Shown here one piece after another: positions 43,137 through 51,809 of a stretch of DNA of 64,000 nucleotides (positions within the stretch are counted from its first letter, which is position 1; each line of letters begins with the position of its first letter). The stretch spans positions 1-64,000 of the forward strand of contig NZ_QRCB01000023.1 of assembly GCF_009833095.1 (NCBI RefSeq). Reading direction: 5' to 3'. This stretch comes from Nitrosomonas sp. JL21. GTDB taxonomy: Bacteria > Pseudomonadota > Gammaproteobacteria > Burkholderiales > Nitrosomonadaceae. A program made the position numbers and the translations under genes. The notes beneath the pieces are model-generated. The model was not told where the DNA came from and searched no databases. It saw nothing but the letters and a program-made list of their open reading frames with translations.

Positions 43137-45560
43137 TGTTGATACCGATTCAAAATTGATCACCCATTACGGTTGAAAAATGACCAGGGGGAAACAAATC
43201 GCAGGTTACTACGCTTCTGTGGATAAGTGGACCGGACTGAGTTGGTTTTTGCCTCCTGTTGATTTTTAGTTTAATTTTAATTGACTACAAATTAGCCAGA
43301 TTTTCTTCTGAAGAGTATTTTTCTTTTTCTCGCTGCTGGATTCTAATCTTTGCAGTGACAGCGCTTTGTTTGTATCGGAAAGACTCATTGCCGGTTTCAA
43401 TGATGTGGCAATGGTGCGTGAGTCGATCCAGAAGCGCGGTGGTCATTTTGGCATCGATAAAAACGTTACTCCATTCTGCGAATGCGAGGTTGGTGGTAAT
43501 GATTACGCTGGTGCGTTCATAAAGCCTGGAGAGCAAGTGAAACGATAAAGCACCTCCGGCTTGTGAGAATGGCAGATAGCCCAGTTCATCAAGGATAACC
43601 AGATCAATCTGCAACAGTCGCAGGGCAAGCCTGCCTTGTTTGCCGGTGGATTTTTCCTGCTCCAGACTATTAGCCAGGTCAATGGCGGCTTCCGAATCGC
43701 ACCTTTTTATTGTGATGCTGTATGCCTGAAGTACCAATGGCAATAGCCAGGTGCGTTTTTCCGTACCGGTGCCGCCAACCAGCACAAGATTCTGTGCGGC
43801 GGTGGTAAATTCCATCGTGGCCAATTGATAAATCAGTTATTGATCGACTTTGGACTGACTGAAGTCGAAGCCTTGTAAGTGACGCTGCACATGGAATCTG
43901 GCGGCTTGGGTCTGATAGCGGATGGAACGGATATTGCGCTCGGTTGACTCGGCTTGGAACAGTTGAGACAAAATCTGGTCTGCCGAATCAAGATCAGCCA
44001 TCCGGTCTGGCGTATACTGCTGCCTCAGCTCGGTATAGCAGCTAGCCATGCCATATAATTTCAGCGCCTTGAATTGTGCGGGTATGTCAGACATACGGCA
44101 CCCCCTGCTTGTTCAAGCGGTCATAGCGTGCTGTATCGGCCTGCGGTTCTTCATTGAGCTTAAGTGTCGTTTCGACGGATGCCGGCATGTCGGTTTGTTT
44201 CAGGCGTGCCAATACATTGGAGACATGCTCAGCACTGGGCACACCGGATTCCAACACCAGCTCAACGGCGACTAGCACCGCTTCGAGCCCATGCATTGGT
44301 ACCAGACTTAGTACTTTTGCCATGATTCGATCAGCCTGTTGACGTTCTCTACGTCGCTATGCTGTTTGCAACTGCAACAGGGGCGCCGGTAATTCAGCAA
44401 ATGGCGCGCCGTTGCGCAAGGCGCCCGGTTTCTTCTCAATGACCGGAATATAATGCTGCCAGTCATAACTGACTTGGTCGCTATCCAGCAAACGGGTATG
44501 ACAAGTTGCTACAGCATTGTTATGAACGATCTCAATACGGTCGGCATACTGATGAACGGCTACCATCTGGTTGGCCAGGCGGCAAGGTACGGAATAACGA
44601 TGCGGTGCAATGTGACCAAACACGTGCTGGATACGCGCGCCAATACTTCGATATAGCCATCGAACGGTGCTGGCATCGGCATCAAGTACAATTGTTCCTG
44701 CTCCAGCGCATCGGCTAGGGTAATACCCGCGTAATCCGGATGCTGAATTTCAGACCACAACGCGCGGCAGCATGTCTCAAGCCATCGGTTCAGATCATCG
44801 AATGAACTGAACTGCTGCTGTTTGGTTTCATTCCAAAGGCGGCGGCGCATATCCTGAACATTCTTCTCGACGACACCTTTCTCCCAGCCGGAAGCAACAT
44901 TGCAGAAATCCGGATCAAACAGATAATGCGCCGTCATCGCAAAGAAACGCGTATTGACTACTCGCCCGTTGCCTTTGGACACCTTGTCCACGGCCGTCTT
45001 CATGTTGTCGTAAATGCCGCGTTTCGGCACGCCTCCAAACGCTGAGAATGCACGGGTGTGGGCTTCAAACAACGTCTCGTGGCTTTGTGACGGGTAACCC
45101 GACAACATGAAAGCACGACTGGCGCATAGCTTGATATGGGCTGCCAGCACCTTGCGGTGTAAGCCGCCAATCACCAGCCACTCTTCACTCCAGTCAAACT
45201 GAAAGGCTTCACCCAACGCAAACCGCAACGGCACATACACTGATTTACTCTGACTGCCTTGATTACGCCACCCTCGGATAAAATCGCAAACAATGCTATA
45301 ACCGCCCGTATAGCCTTCGTTCAATATCTCTTTGAACAGCATCAACGCTGTGCGCCGATCCTTCTTCGGACGACGTGCATCCGCTTCTAGCGCCAACAGC
45401 AACCTGGATTCAAATAGTGTCAACTTGCCAGGCTTCTTCGCTCTCTGATATTTAACCGCGCTGTCGTTTGGCGCTTTCAACCACTTCTTTACTCGGAGTA
45501 TATTTAAACTTAGTTTCATACTATCGTCGGAAGTTAAAATGAATCTTCCACCATCAAACA
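43137..45560 (-). mobile_element. IS21-family insertion sequence, decayed
   Basis: A 2424-base element with the istA-istB layout of IS21. The left end reads TGTTGATACCGATTCA, and the right end on the opposite strand reads TGTTTGATGG and then GATTCA a few bases on, which are imperfect inverted ends. TAGA occurs immediately outside both ends (43133-43136 and 45561-45564), consistent with a 4-base target duplication. Both genes contain frameshifts or stops, so it cannot move by itself. It truncates a methyltransferase gene on the left. Confidence 0.8.
43285..44094 (-). pseudogene. istB: istB, ATPase helper of IS21 (broken)
   Basis: The first 85 residues (SDIPAQFKALKLYGMA ... FSQSKVDQ) end in an in-frame TAA at 43837, and the frame continues [18 protein letters not shown]. 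The Walker A then reads GGTGTEKRT instead of GTGKTH because one base of the GGA codon is lost; a second, compensating frameshift restores [11 protein letters not shown] and the Walker B ([12 protein letters not shown]). Original length would be about 265 residues. The protein is non-functional without repair or suppression. Confidence 0.85.
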
Positions 45561-45561
45561 T
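44087..45561 (-). pseudogene. istA: istA, transposase of IS21 (broken)
   Basis: The longest piece (44560-45561) has the DDE integrase core: FQFDWSEEWLVIGG, then GIYDNMKTAVDK and KGVVEKNVQDMRRRLW. A frameshift near 44600 moves the reading to YSVPCRLANQMVAVHQYADRI, and another near 44340 to the carboxyl end MAKVLSLVPMHGLEAVL. The first ATG at 45561 overlaps the IS edge; 45519 is a more natural start. About 480 residues in all before decay. Confidence 0.85.
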
Positions 45562-45717
45562 AGATTAATAGTTCAAATTCTGGTTGTATGTGACTTAAGG
45601 CACATGCGAGTTTTTAGTCCGACAGAGTGGAGCCCGACGCTGTACCCCGTCAGCACAAGTAGGACAAAGCTCTGGAGTATTTAGGAAAAATAAGTCTTTT
45701 TCGCTAAAACTTTTGCA

Positions 45718-45743
45718 TTATCGTACGTTATACCGTACGATAA
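45718..45743. promoter_or_regulatory. Operator palindrome of the yefM-yoeB module
   Basis: TTATCGTACG (45718-45727) and CGTACGATAA (45734-45743) form a perfect 10-bp inverted repeat with 6 bases between. It lies 22 bases before the antitoxin start. Each arm contains the small palindrome CGTACG, similar in layout to the TGTACA-cored operators of YefM/Phd antitoxins, which autoregulate their operons. Confidence 0.7.
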
Positions 45744-45765
45744 CGTGTTAGTGAAAGGAATTATT

Positions 45766-46008
45766 ATGAACATACTTAAAGCCACCGAGGCTCGCACTAA
45801 GTTGTACGCTCTTATTGATGAAGCTGCTGAAACACATCAGCCAATTGTCATTACAGGCAAAAGAAATAATGCAGTATTGATCTCAGAAGAAGATTGGACC
45901 GCGATTAATGAAACGTTGTATTTACTATCGATTCCAGGAATGCGGGCATCAATCAAAGAGAGCATGGAGTCTGGTTTATCTGAATGCGCTAAGGATTTGG
46001 ATTGGTGA
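45766..46008 (+). CDS. yefM: YefM/Phd-family antitoxin
   Basis: A protein of 80 residues from the ATG at 45766 (AAAGGAA upstream). It starts NILKATEARTKLYALIDEA, then QPIVITGKRNNAVLISEEDW, the Phd/YefM DNA-binding fold. The tail (residues 50-80) is acidic and binds the toxin. The stop overlaps the toxin start. It neutralises the YoeB-type toxin and represses the operon through the palindrome upstream. Confidence 0.9.
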   Translation: MNILKATEARTKLYALIDEAAETHQPIVITGKRNNAVLISEEDWTAINETLYLLSIPGMRASIKESMESGLSECAKDLDW

Positions 46009-46268
46009 ATTGGGAAGTCTTGTTCACCAGACAAGCCCAGAAAGATGCAAACAAAATCAGTCAAGCTGGATTGAAGCCTAAAGTGGTTGAATTATTAAAA
46101 TTACTCGAAGAGAATCCATTCCAAAATCCACCACCTTATGAGAAGCTTATTGGTGATTTATCAGGTGCATATTCAAGAAGGATCACTATTCAACATCGTC
46201 TGATATATCAGATATATTCAGAAGATAAGAAGATCAAGGTATTACGAATGTGGACACATTATGAATGA
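46005..46268 (+). CDS. yoeB: YoeB/Txe-family toxin
   Basis: A protein of 87 residues from the GTG at 46005, which overlaps the antitoxin stop (GTGA); a TTG one codon earlier is also possible. It shows NWEVLFTRQAQKDANKI, PPPYEKLIGDLSGAYSRRI, and HRLIYQI, with the end MWTHYE. These match YoeB, a ribosome-dependent mRNA endonuclease, including the late His-Tyr. The complete toxin and antitoxin suggest a functional addiction module. Confidence 0.9.
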   Translation: MNWEVLFTRQAQKDANKISQAGLKPKVVELLKLLEENPFQNPPPYEKLIGDLSGAYSRRITIQHRLIYQIYSEDKKIKVLRMWTHYE

Positions 46269-46292
46269 AAAGAAAGAATCCCTTCGAAAATT

Positions 46293-47252
46293 TTAAATCA
46301 TAATCCTTTCTACTTCATCGAGTGTCATTTCATCGTGGCGTCGGTCATATAGTTGTGTTGTTCGAGTACTCGAATGGTTGGCCATAATTGCTGCTTTTTC
46401 TAAAGTGCCGCCATTTTTCAGGTACGCAGTAATGCCGGTAGCTCTAAAACTGTGATTTCCTACTTTTGTTGCTATGCCTGATTTGATAATGTGCCTTTGT
46501 ATCATGGCATGCGCATTTGCTTGTACTAAAGGGGAGGAGGTTAATTGTCCGGTTCCTCGGCCAATGGTGCGAAATAAGAAACCCTTGGGATCATCACGCA
46601 AATTGGTTTCATTGATATAGGCGCTTAAATATTCTTCCAGATTATGGTGACAGGGCATTTCATGCCTTTTACCACCTTTCTCATGCAAACGAACCCATAA
46701 CCGTCTATTTTGTATATAAACATCCTCAACTTTCATCGCTAAAGCAGCGCCAATTCGTGCAAAGGAATAGACCATCAGTGCAATAAGCGCCCGATCTCTT
46801 AATCCGGAAGGTTTGCTGACATCGATGCTGTTCAATAATTGCCGGGTATCTTCACTATCTAGGATGGGAGTTTTTCCCGTTTTGACTCGATGAGCAGGGC
46901 CTCTGACAGAGGATGCTGGATTGGTTGCTACAATCTGACCGACTACCAACCAGTCAAATAAATGACGTATGGCAGCTAAATGTTGTTTGACACTGGGAGC
47001 GGATAGTCGTCTGGTTTGTAGTTCAATCCATGCGGCCACATGTAATGGCTCAATATCGATCAATGCAGCAACTTGAGCTTCGGTTTGGCACCAATTCAAA
47101 AAATCCAAAACCGCTCGAACATATGCACGGCGAGTATGAGAATTGCGAATGTTGGACGCAAAGAATTCCAGAAATCGAAGTCTGGCTCGTTCACCGGATG
47201 CGGTAACCAGTGACGGGCAGGAAATTTTTGTCAGAGAAATTAAACTGGACAT
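46293..47252 (-). CDS. Tyrosine recombinase / phage-type integrase
   Basis: A 319-residue tyrosine recombinase. The SAM-like amino-terminal domain covers about 20-115 (HTRRAYVRAVLDFLNWC). The catalytic domain has Arg in YSFARIGAAL, Lys in EKGGKRHEMPCH, the HSFRATGIT box, a His in NHSSTRTTQLYDRR, and the Tyr nucleophile in the same box. Stand-alone integrases of this kind move integron-like or small elements on plasmids. It converges on the toxin gene and is divergent from the MazF module. Confidence 0.9.
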   Translation of the reverse strand: MSSLISLTKISCPSLVTASGERARLRFLEFFASNIRNSHTRRAYVRAVLDFLNWCQTEAQVAALIDIEPLHVAAWIELQTRRLSAPSVKQHLAAIRHLFDWLVVGQIVATNPASSVRGPAHRVKTGKTPILDSEDTRQLLNSIDVSKPSGLRDRALIALMVYSFARIGAALAMKVEDVYIQNRRLWVRLHEKGGKRHEMPCHHNLEEYLSAYINETNLRDDPKGFLFRTIGRGTGQLTSSPLVQANAHAMIQRHIIKSGIATKVGNHSFRATGITAYLKNGGTLEKAAIMANHSSTRTTQLYDRRHDEMTLDEVERIMI

Positions 47253-47308
47253 TCTTTGGTTAGGACAAAATGCAATCGGGATGAGTGAATTTTACTATCA
47301 TTCATACA

Positions 47309-47330
47309 TGTGATAAAGGACATTATCACA
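47309..47330. promoter_or_regulatory. Inverted repeat between integrase and MazF module
   Basis: TGTGATAA (47309-47316) and TTATCACA (47323-47330) flank AGGACA. It is placed between the divergent starts of the integrase (47252) and the antitoxin (47422). It could be the autoregulatory operator of the toxin-antitoxin pair or a recombinase core site. Confidence 0.5.
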
Positions 47331-47421
47331 TATTAAATATCATTATTCGAATTGATAGATTGTATTATTGAAACACCTCATAGTATGATTAAAAGATATC
47401 CTTTTTTAATGTGAGAATACT

Positions 47422-47658
47422 ATGACACATCGAACAACCATTACATTGGATGATGAAAGTTTTATCTTTTTAAATAATATTGCTGGTGAAAATCGTAGTG
47501 CATATATCAATGAGCTACTAAAGCAGGAACGAATGAATCATCTTAAGCAAGCTTTGCTAAAAGCAAACCAAGAAGAAGCTGCGGACTCTGAGTATCAGGA
47601 AGAATTAAAAGAATGGGACACAGCTCTATCGGACGGACTCACAAATGACAGAGTTTAA
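47422..47658 (+). CDS. Ribbon-helix-helix antitoxin of a MazF pair
   Basis: A 78-residue protein. The start THRTTITLDDESFIFLN forms the strand of a ribbon-helix-helix domain, and the acidic tail (EEAADSEYQEELKEWD) would wrap the toxin. The last 14 bases overlap the MazF-type toxin gene. It is MazE-like in function but of the CopG/RHH type, not the AbrB type. Confidence 0.8.
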   Translation: MTHRTTITLDDESFIFLNNIAGENRSAYINELLKQERMNHLKQALLKANQEEAADSEYQEELKEWDTALSDGLTNDRV

Positions 47659-47986
47659 GCAACTTGATATTTACTGGATGGATTTGGAATCATCTCTCGG
47701 TGCTGAAACTCAAAAACTGCGACCGTGCGTAATCATTCAAAGCGATCTGGTGAATATACAATCAAAAACTTTGATTGTGGCACCGTTGCTTCCCAATCAT
47801 AAGTCGTGGCCATTTGCAGTAAATTTGACGCCAACAAATGATAATGGATTAGATAAGGATCGTCATATCAATCTCAAACAACTGCGTGCAATTGATATCT
47901 CCCGAATTGGCAAGAAGCAAGGAAAGGTTGAGAATCAATATCTCCAAGTGATCAAACAAGCTTTAACAATTATATTTGATTTGTAG
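47645..47986 (+). CDS. mazF: MazF/PemK-family endoribonuclease toxin
   Basis: A 113-residue MazF-family protein. It begins with LDIYWMDLESSLGAETQKLR, then PCVIIQSDLVN, where the Glu-Thr-Gln-Lys-Leu-Arg-Pro stretch is the usual G-x-E-x-x-K-x-R-P core. QLRAIDISRIGKKQGKVE supplies the later part of the active site. It cleaves mRNA at short sequence motifs. Gene order antitoxin-toxin with overlap supports a functional pair. Confidence 0.88.
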   Translation: MTEFKQLDIYWMDLESSLGAETQKLRPCVIIQSDLVNIQSKTLIVAPLLPNHKSWPFAVNLTPTNDNGLDKDRHINLKQLRAIDISRIGKKQGKVENQYLQVIKQALTIIFDL

Positions 47987-48360
47987 CTATTCTTAAATTC
48001 CCGGCGAATGTGTTTGCGTATACTTCGAATATTCAGAGGATCTATCTGATAGCTGAGCTGAGGGGTTTTAAATAAAAATATAGCTGGAAAAGAATTTCTT
48101 CGTTGTTAATATCGATTGCTATTGATCATTGTAAGCTAGCTGAAACCGACAATTTGGTAATTGGCTAAACTGCGGAAATTATAACTAAACCTGAATGAAG
48201 CATTTATTTGAACAAAATCTTTTCCATGCCACCCATTTTTGAGTGTCTGCTTAACCTCAGTTTTTTAATGCTATAATTCGAGCGGGGATTCAGCAGCCTC
48301 CCCACTCTAAGACAATTTCGTCCAAGGCCTGCTTTTTTTGGATAATTCCAAGGAGAAGCT
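47987..48360 (+). promoter_or_regulatory. chrA promoter and structured leader
   Basis: The first 260 bases hold no gene. A -10 TATAAT (48272-48277) lies near the right end, with TTAACC at 48251-48256 as a weak -35. The leader then holds a hairpin with GGGG and CCCC arms (about 48284-48303). GCAGCCT in its loop can instead pair with AGGCCTGC (one bulge), which is followed directly by seven T (about 48340). These two folds are mutually exclusive, as in an attenuator or riboswitch. AAGGAG (48351-48356) is the ribosome site. Confidence 0.5.
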
Positions 48361-49737
48361 ATGGACGAGTCACATACAAATATTTCTGATAATTCCTCAA
48401 ATCGCGATGTAACTCCGCCTAAAAATGTAACTTTGTCTGAAGCGTTTTGGTATTGGTTAAAGCTCGGGCTTATCAGCTTTGGAGGTCCAGCCGGTCAAAT
48501 CGCAATTATGCATCAAGATCTGGTTGAACGTATGCATTGGATTTCTGAAAGAAGATTTCTCCATGCGCTGAACTATTGCATGTTGTTGCCAGGGCCAGAA
48601 GCTCAACAGCTTGCTATATATGTCGGCTGGTTATTACATCGCACGTGGGGTGGCATTATTGCTGGGGTCTTATTCGTTCTCCCTTCTCTTTTTATCCTAA
48701 TCGCCCTTTCCTGGATATATATTGCATTCGGGGATGTTCCCCTAGTTGCGGGAATATTTTATGGAATCAAGCCTGCAGTAACTGCGATTGTGTTTCAAGC
48801 TGCCTATCGGATCGGATCAAGAACTATCAAGAACAATTTTCTTTTCTTTATCGCTATAGCATCGTTTATCGCAATATTTCTATTTAAAATCCCTTTTCCC
48901 TTCATAGTTGCTACTGCTACTCTAATAGGTTTTATCGGAGGAATATATAGACCACAAATTTTTCGTGTAAATAACTCACATGGGAAAGCTAGTATTTCTT
49001 ACGGTGCAGCCCTAATTGATGACCATACTCCAACTCCAGAACATGCAAAATTTTCTTGGATAAGGCTTAGCTCGATCATCGTAACAGGATTATTGTTATG
49101 GCTAATCCCTATATTATTTTTGACGGTGCTTTATTCATGGAATCATGACTTCACCCAAATGGCGTGGTTCTTTACAAAAGCTGCGTTGTTAACCTTTGGT
49201 GGCGCTTATGCAGTTTTGCCGTACATTTATCAAGGAGCAGTTGAATTTTACGGGTGGCTAACACCTGAGCAAATGATAGATGGGCTAGCACTTGGAGAAG
49301 CAACCCCTGGCCCCTTAATTATGGTAGTGGCTTTTGTGGCTTTTATTGGTGGCTACGCAAAAGAGCTCTTAGGGTCAGATATGCTATTTATGGCAGGTTC
49401 GATGGCTGCCATCATAGTAACTTGGTTCACCTTTTTACCCTCATTTATGTTTATTCTTGCGGGTGGGCCAATAGTCGAATCAACCCACGATAACTTGAGA
49501 TTTACTGCACCGCTAACAGCAATCACAGCAGCCATTGTTGGGGTTATATTAAATTTGGCCATGTTCTTTGGCTATCATGTTCTTTGGCCGCAGGGATTTA
49601 ATGGAGAGTTTGATTGGATATCAGTATCAATTGCAATCATTGCAGCGATTGCGCTATTTCGTTTTAAGAGGAATGTTCTTGAAGTAATAAGCCTTTGTGG
49701 AATAATCGGCTTAGGTGCAAAATTAATTCTTCTTTAA
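48361..49737 (+). CDS. chrA: ChrA chromate ion transporter
   Basis: A 458-residue member of the CHR family with two homologous halves. The first half has LKLGLISFGGPAGQIAIMH and LLPGPEAQQLAIYVGW; the second half repeats FFTKAALLTFGGAYAVLPY and GLALGEATPGPLIM. About 10-12 membrane segments are seen. The family exports chromate in antiport. Length is normal for the bidomain type. No chrB or chrF is next to it; regulation may act through the leader instead. Confidence 0.92.
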   Translation: MDESHTNISDNSSNRDVTPPKNVTLSEAFWYWLKLGLISFGGPAGQIAIMHQDLVERMHWISERRFLHALNYCMLLPGPEAQQLAIYVGWLLHRTWGGIIAGVLFVLPSLFILIALSWIYIAFGDVPLVAGIFYGIKPAVTAIVFQAAYRIGSRTIKNNFLFFIAIASFIAIFLFKIPFPFIVATATLIGFIGGIYRPQIFRVNNSHGKASISYGAALIDDHTPTPEHAKFSWIRLSSIIVTGLLLWLIPILFLTVLYSWNHDFTQMAWFFTKAALLTFGGAYAVLPYIYQGAVEFYGWLTPEQMIDGLALGEATPGPLIMVVAFVAFIGGYAKELLGSDMLFMAGSMAAIIVTWFTFLPSFMFILAGGPIVESTHDNLRFTAPLTAITAAIVGVILNLAMFFGYHVLWPQGFNGEFDWISVSIAIIAAIALFRFKRNVLEVISLCGIIGLGAKLILL

Positions 49738-49858
49738 GAAGCATTTAGCAGAAGGAATAGCCAAATAAATAATCACCGAGCTAGGGTTCGGAATAGCATT
49801 TCGGCTTGCAGCTTATGTCCCTCGCGCCGGTCGACGGTGCGAGCACTGGAATCAAATA

Positions 49859-49942
49859 TTAATGCCTCTTCTCCAACCAATCCGCCCATTTAACAGCCTT
49901 GTCCATCAAGTCTTCCCGACACTTCGCATTATATCCTCTGTC
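49859..49942 (-). pseudogene. 3' fragment of a trbN-like transglycosylase gene
   Basis: On the minus strand this gives RGYNAKCREDLMDKAVKW then ADWLEKRH and a stop, clearly related to the end of the trbN product at 53292 (ATYRADLIAKAIKWAEWLEK). No other part of the gene is present. It shows that a second trb-type locus, or a duplication of it, once lay here. Confidence 0.65.
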
Positions 49943-49971
49943 AAAAATAAATTGGGCAGAGCAATATACTT

Positions 49972-50002
49972 GATAATGTTATCATCAGGTGATAACATTA
50001 TC
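49972..50002. promoter_or_regulatory. Operator palindrome of the tumE-tumA module
   Basis: GATAATGTTATCA (49972-49984) and TGATAACATTATC (49990-50002) form a perfect 13-bp inverted repeat around TCAGG. It ends 5 bases before the tumE ATG, so bound repressor would block transcription and ribosome access. The neighbouring HTH antitoxin is the likely ligand. Confidence 0.7.
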
Positions 50003-50007
50003 CGCGA

Positions 50008-50382
50008 ATGACAGAACCGAAATCAGATTATGGACTGGAAACACTATTAGAGCTTAATGGTGTAATTATGGTTATTGACCCTGCTAATCAGCACTGGGTT
50101 AAATTTGTTGTTCATCGCGTCCCTTATACAGAAGAACGTCCCCACGGGCTGAGTTATTCATTAACTCTGCATGACGGCAAAGGAGAGCGGTTACTTGGGT
50201 TCGATAATGCACATGCTGTTAGTGAGAAACGGGGAATTTCACGAGTTAGGGCTGCCAAACATGACCATATTCATCGAATGAGAACGATTAAGCCCTATGA
50301 ATACACTAATGCAGCAGATTTACTTGCTGATTTCTGGGACGAAGTAGACAGGGTAATGAAGGAAAGAGGAATTACAACATGA
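50008..50382 (+). CDS. tumE: TumE-type toxin (DUF6516)
   Basis: A 124-residue protein of the DUF6516/TumE type. It begins GLETLLELNGVIMVIDPANQ, has HRVPYTEERPHGLSYSLTLH, and ends ADLLADFWDEVDRVMKE. No ribosome site is visible; the ATG is only 5 bases from the palindrome, so initiation may be weak or leaderless. The last 4 bases overlap the start of the helix-turn-helix antitoxin (ATGA). Toxin-before-antitoxin order is normal for this family. Confidence 0.8.
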   Translation: MTEPKSDYGLETLLELNGVIMVIDPANQHWVKFVVHRVPYTEERPHGLSYSLTLHDGKGERLLGFDNAHAVSEKRGISRVRAAKHDHIHRMRTIKPYEYTNAADLLADFWDEVDRVMKERGITT

Positions 50383-50747
50383 AGACTTTAAAAATTGGCA
50401 TTGCCAGTTATGAAGAGATGAAAGAAAGAACTCTTGCTATTGCCCGCGGTGAAATAAAGCCATCTTGCGATGAACCTACAATATGGTTCACATCAATAGA
50501 GAGCCTAGCTCAGGTGCTTTCTAAAAAAAACCGTAAATTGCTTGATATTATTATCGAGCAGCAGCCAAATTCAATAACAGAACTTGAGCATATGTCAGGC
50601 CGGGCAAAATCTAATCTCTCCCGTACCCTTAATAATATGGCTCGTTTTGGGTTAGTAGAACTGACTAAAAATAAAAGCGGAACAATTACCCCGCATGTTC
50701 CGTATGAAAAAATCAATCTTGATTTGCCGATTGGAATTCATCGCTAA
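50379..50747 (+). CDS. tumA: TumA-type helix-turn-helix antitoxin
   Basis: A 122-residue protein with a winged helix-turn-helix in its second half (KLLDIIIEQQPNSITELEHM, then GRAKSNLSRTLNNMARFG), similar to the HVO_A0114-type DNA-binding proteins paired with TumE. The first 45 residues probably contact the toxin. It should bind the palindrome upstream of tumE. Its 3' end overlaps the convergent WGR gene by 35 bases. Confidence 0.8.
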   Translation: MKTLKIGIASYEEMKERTLAIARGEIKPSCDEPTIWFTSIESLAQVLSKKNRKLLDIIIEQQPNSITELEHMSGRAKSNLSRTLNNMARFGLVELTKNKSGTITPHVPYEKINLDLPIGIHR

Positions 50748-51039
50748 TTTTTGACAGCAGCTTACTCGTATTTCCTTGTCTGGATAATTGCTTAATTCTA
50801 TAACTAGCCCCGATACGCTTCGGGGCAGATTGCCTTTTTTTAAGGCATTGTTCAACATAGCCCATAGCCTGGGTTTCGCTTTCAGCTAAGATAGTTCTGC
50901 TTCGGCCTCTTGAGCCGATGCGACCATAGCTCAGTTCAACTATCCAGCTACCGAATAAGTCTTGTCCGAAGGTTATACGGTAGGAACGCCAGATATTTAG
51001 CTCAGGGTTGCAAGCTTCCAATAATATTGAATCAAGCAT
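50713..51039 (-). CDS. WGR-domain protein, copy 2
   Basis: A 108-residue protein almost identical to the one at 24085. Residues 1-45 are the same; differences include R for K in GRIGSRGR, S for N in LAESETQ, and a changed tail (SRQGNTSKLL). It is in the opposite orientation to copy 1. The DNA identity starts just upstream of the ATG and ends near the stop, so the gene itself is the repeated unit. It converges on tumA with a 35-base overlap. Confidence 0.75.
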   Translation of the reverse strand: MLDSILLEACNPELNIWRSYRITFGQDLFGSWIVELSYGRIGSRGRSRTILAESETQAMGYVEQCLKKRQSAPKRIGASYRIKQLSRQGNTSKLLSKISDEFQSANQD

Positions 51040-51167
51040 TTTACGGCCTCAATCTAAATTTTGAATTGTCGCCAGGACTCTATCTAAATCATTTCATATT
51101 ATCAGCTTATCTAAACAATATTTTAAAAGCCTAAAAAATGTGACATAAATTAGTGTCAGAAGTTATT

Positions 51168-51731
51168 ATGAAAATCGGCTATATTCGGGTGTCCACAGAG
51201 GAACAGAACGACGATTTACAAATTGCCGCCTTAAAAGCCATCGGTTGCGAATCATTCTTTAAAGATACGGCCACCGGAGCTAATGCTAAACGCTCACAAC
51301 TACAAAATTGTTTTAAGAGTTTAAACAAAGGCGATACGCTGGCAGTTTATAAACTCGACCGGCTAGGACGATCGCTCGGCGACATCATTTCTCTGCTGGA
51401 TGAATTAAAAGCGCGGGGAATTGCTTTTCAATCGGTTACAGAAGCAATTGACACGACAACACCGACAGGCCGGGCAATGTGGCAGATGCTCGGCATTATG
51501 GCAGAGCTGGAACGCTCGCTAATCGTTGAGCGCACCAAAGCAGGACGGGAGGCGGCCAAAATTCGCGGGGTAGTTATGGGGCGCAAACCAAAATTATCTA
51601 AACAACAGATTGAACATGCTAGAAAGCTGCTAGCAGGGCAGGAGCATATAAGTATCGTAGCTAAATCCCTCAATGTTTCTGTGCGAACCCTTTATAGAGC
51701 AATTGAAAAGGCTCCTGTAATCTCAAATTAG
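51168..51731 (+). CDS. Small serine recombinase (resolvase/invertase), second
   Basis: A protein of 187 residues from the ATG at 51168 (MKIGYIRVSTEEQ, nucleophile Ser9); a GTG at 51153 would add five residues. Typical features are YKLDRLGRSLGDII, ELERSLIVERTKAGREAA, and a carboxyl helix-turn-helix (HISIVAKSLNVSVRTLYRAI). TGACA and TGTCA half-sites (about 51140-51158) overlap the start region. It differs from the enzyme at 5000 (about half the residues match), so the two were acquired separately. No transposase is adjacent. Confidence 0.88.
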   Translation: MKIGYIRVSTEEQNDDLQIAALKAIGCESFFKDTATGANAKRSQLQNCFKSLNKGDTLAVYKLDRLGRSLGDIISLLDELKARGIAFQSVTEAIDTTTPTGRAMWQMLGIMAELERSLIVERTKAGREAAKIRGVVMGRKPKLSKQQIEHARKLLAGQEHISIVAKSLNVSVRTLYRAIEKAPVISN

Positions 51732-51809
51732 GCATTTAAACGCTGCAAGGCAACTCCAGCAAATGGCGGCTGGTGACACAACTGCTTGTTTTACCCCTAT
51801 TTGCTTTAA

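Noticed and set aside
48284-48345. Assigning the chrA leader to the fluoride or manganese riboswitch class
   Set aside because: The hairpin and pseudoknot-like pairing recall such leaders, but the conserved core of those classes is not matched, so only an unnamed structured leader is claimed.
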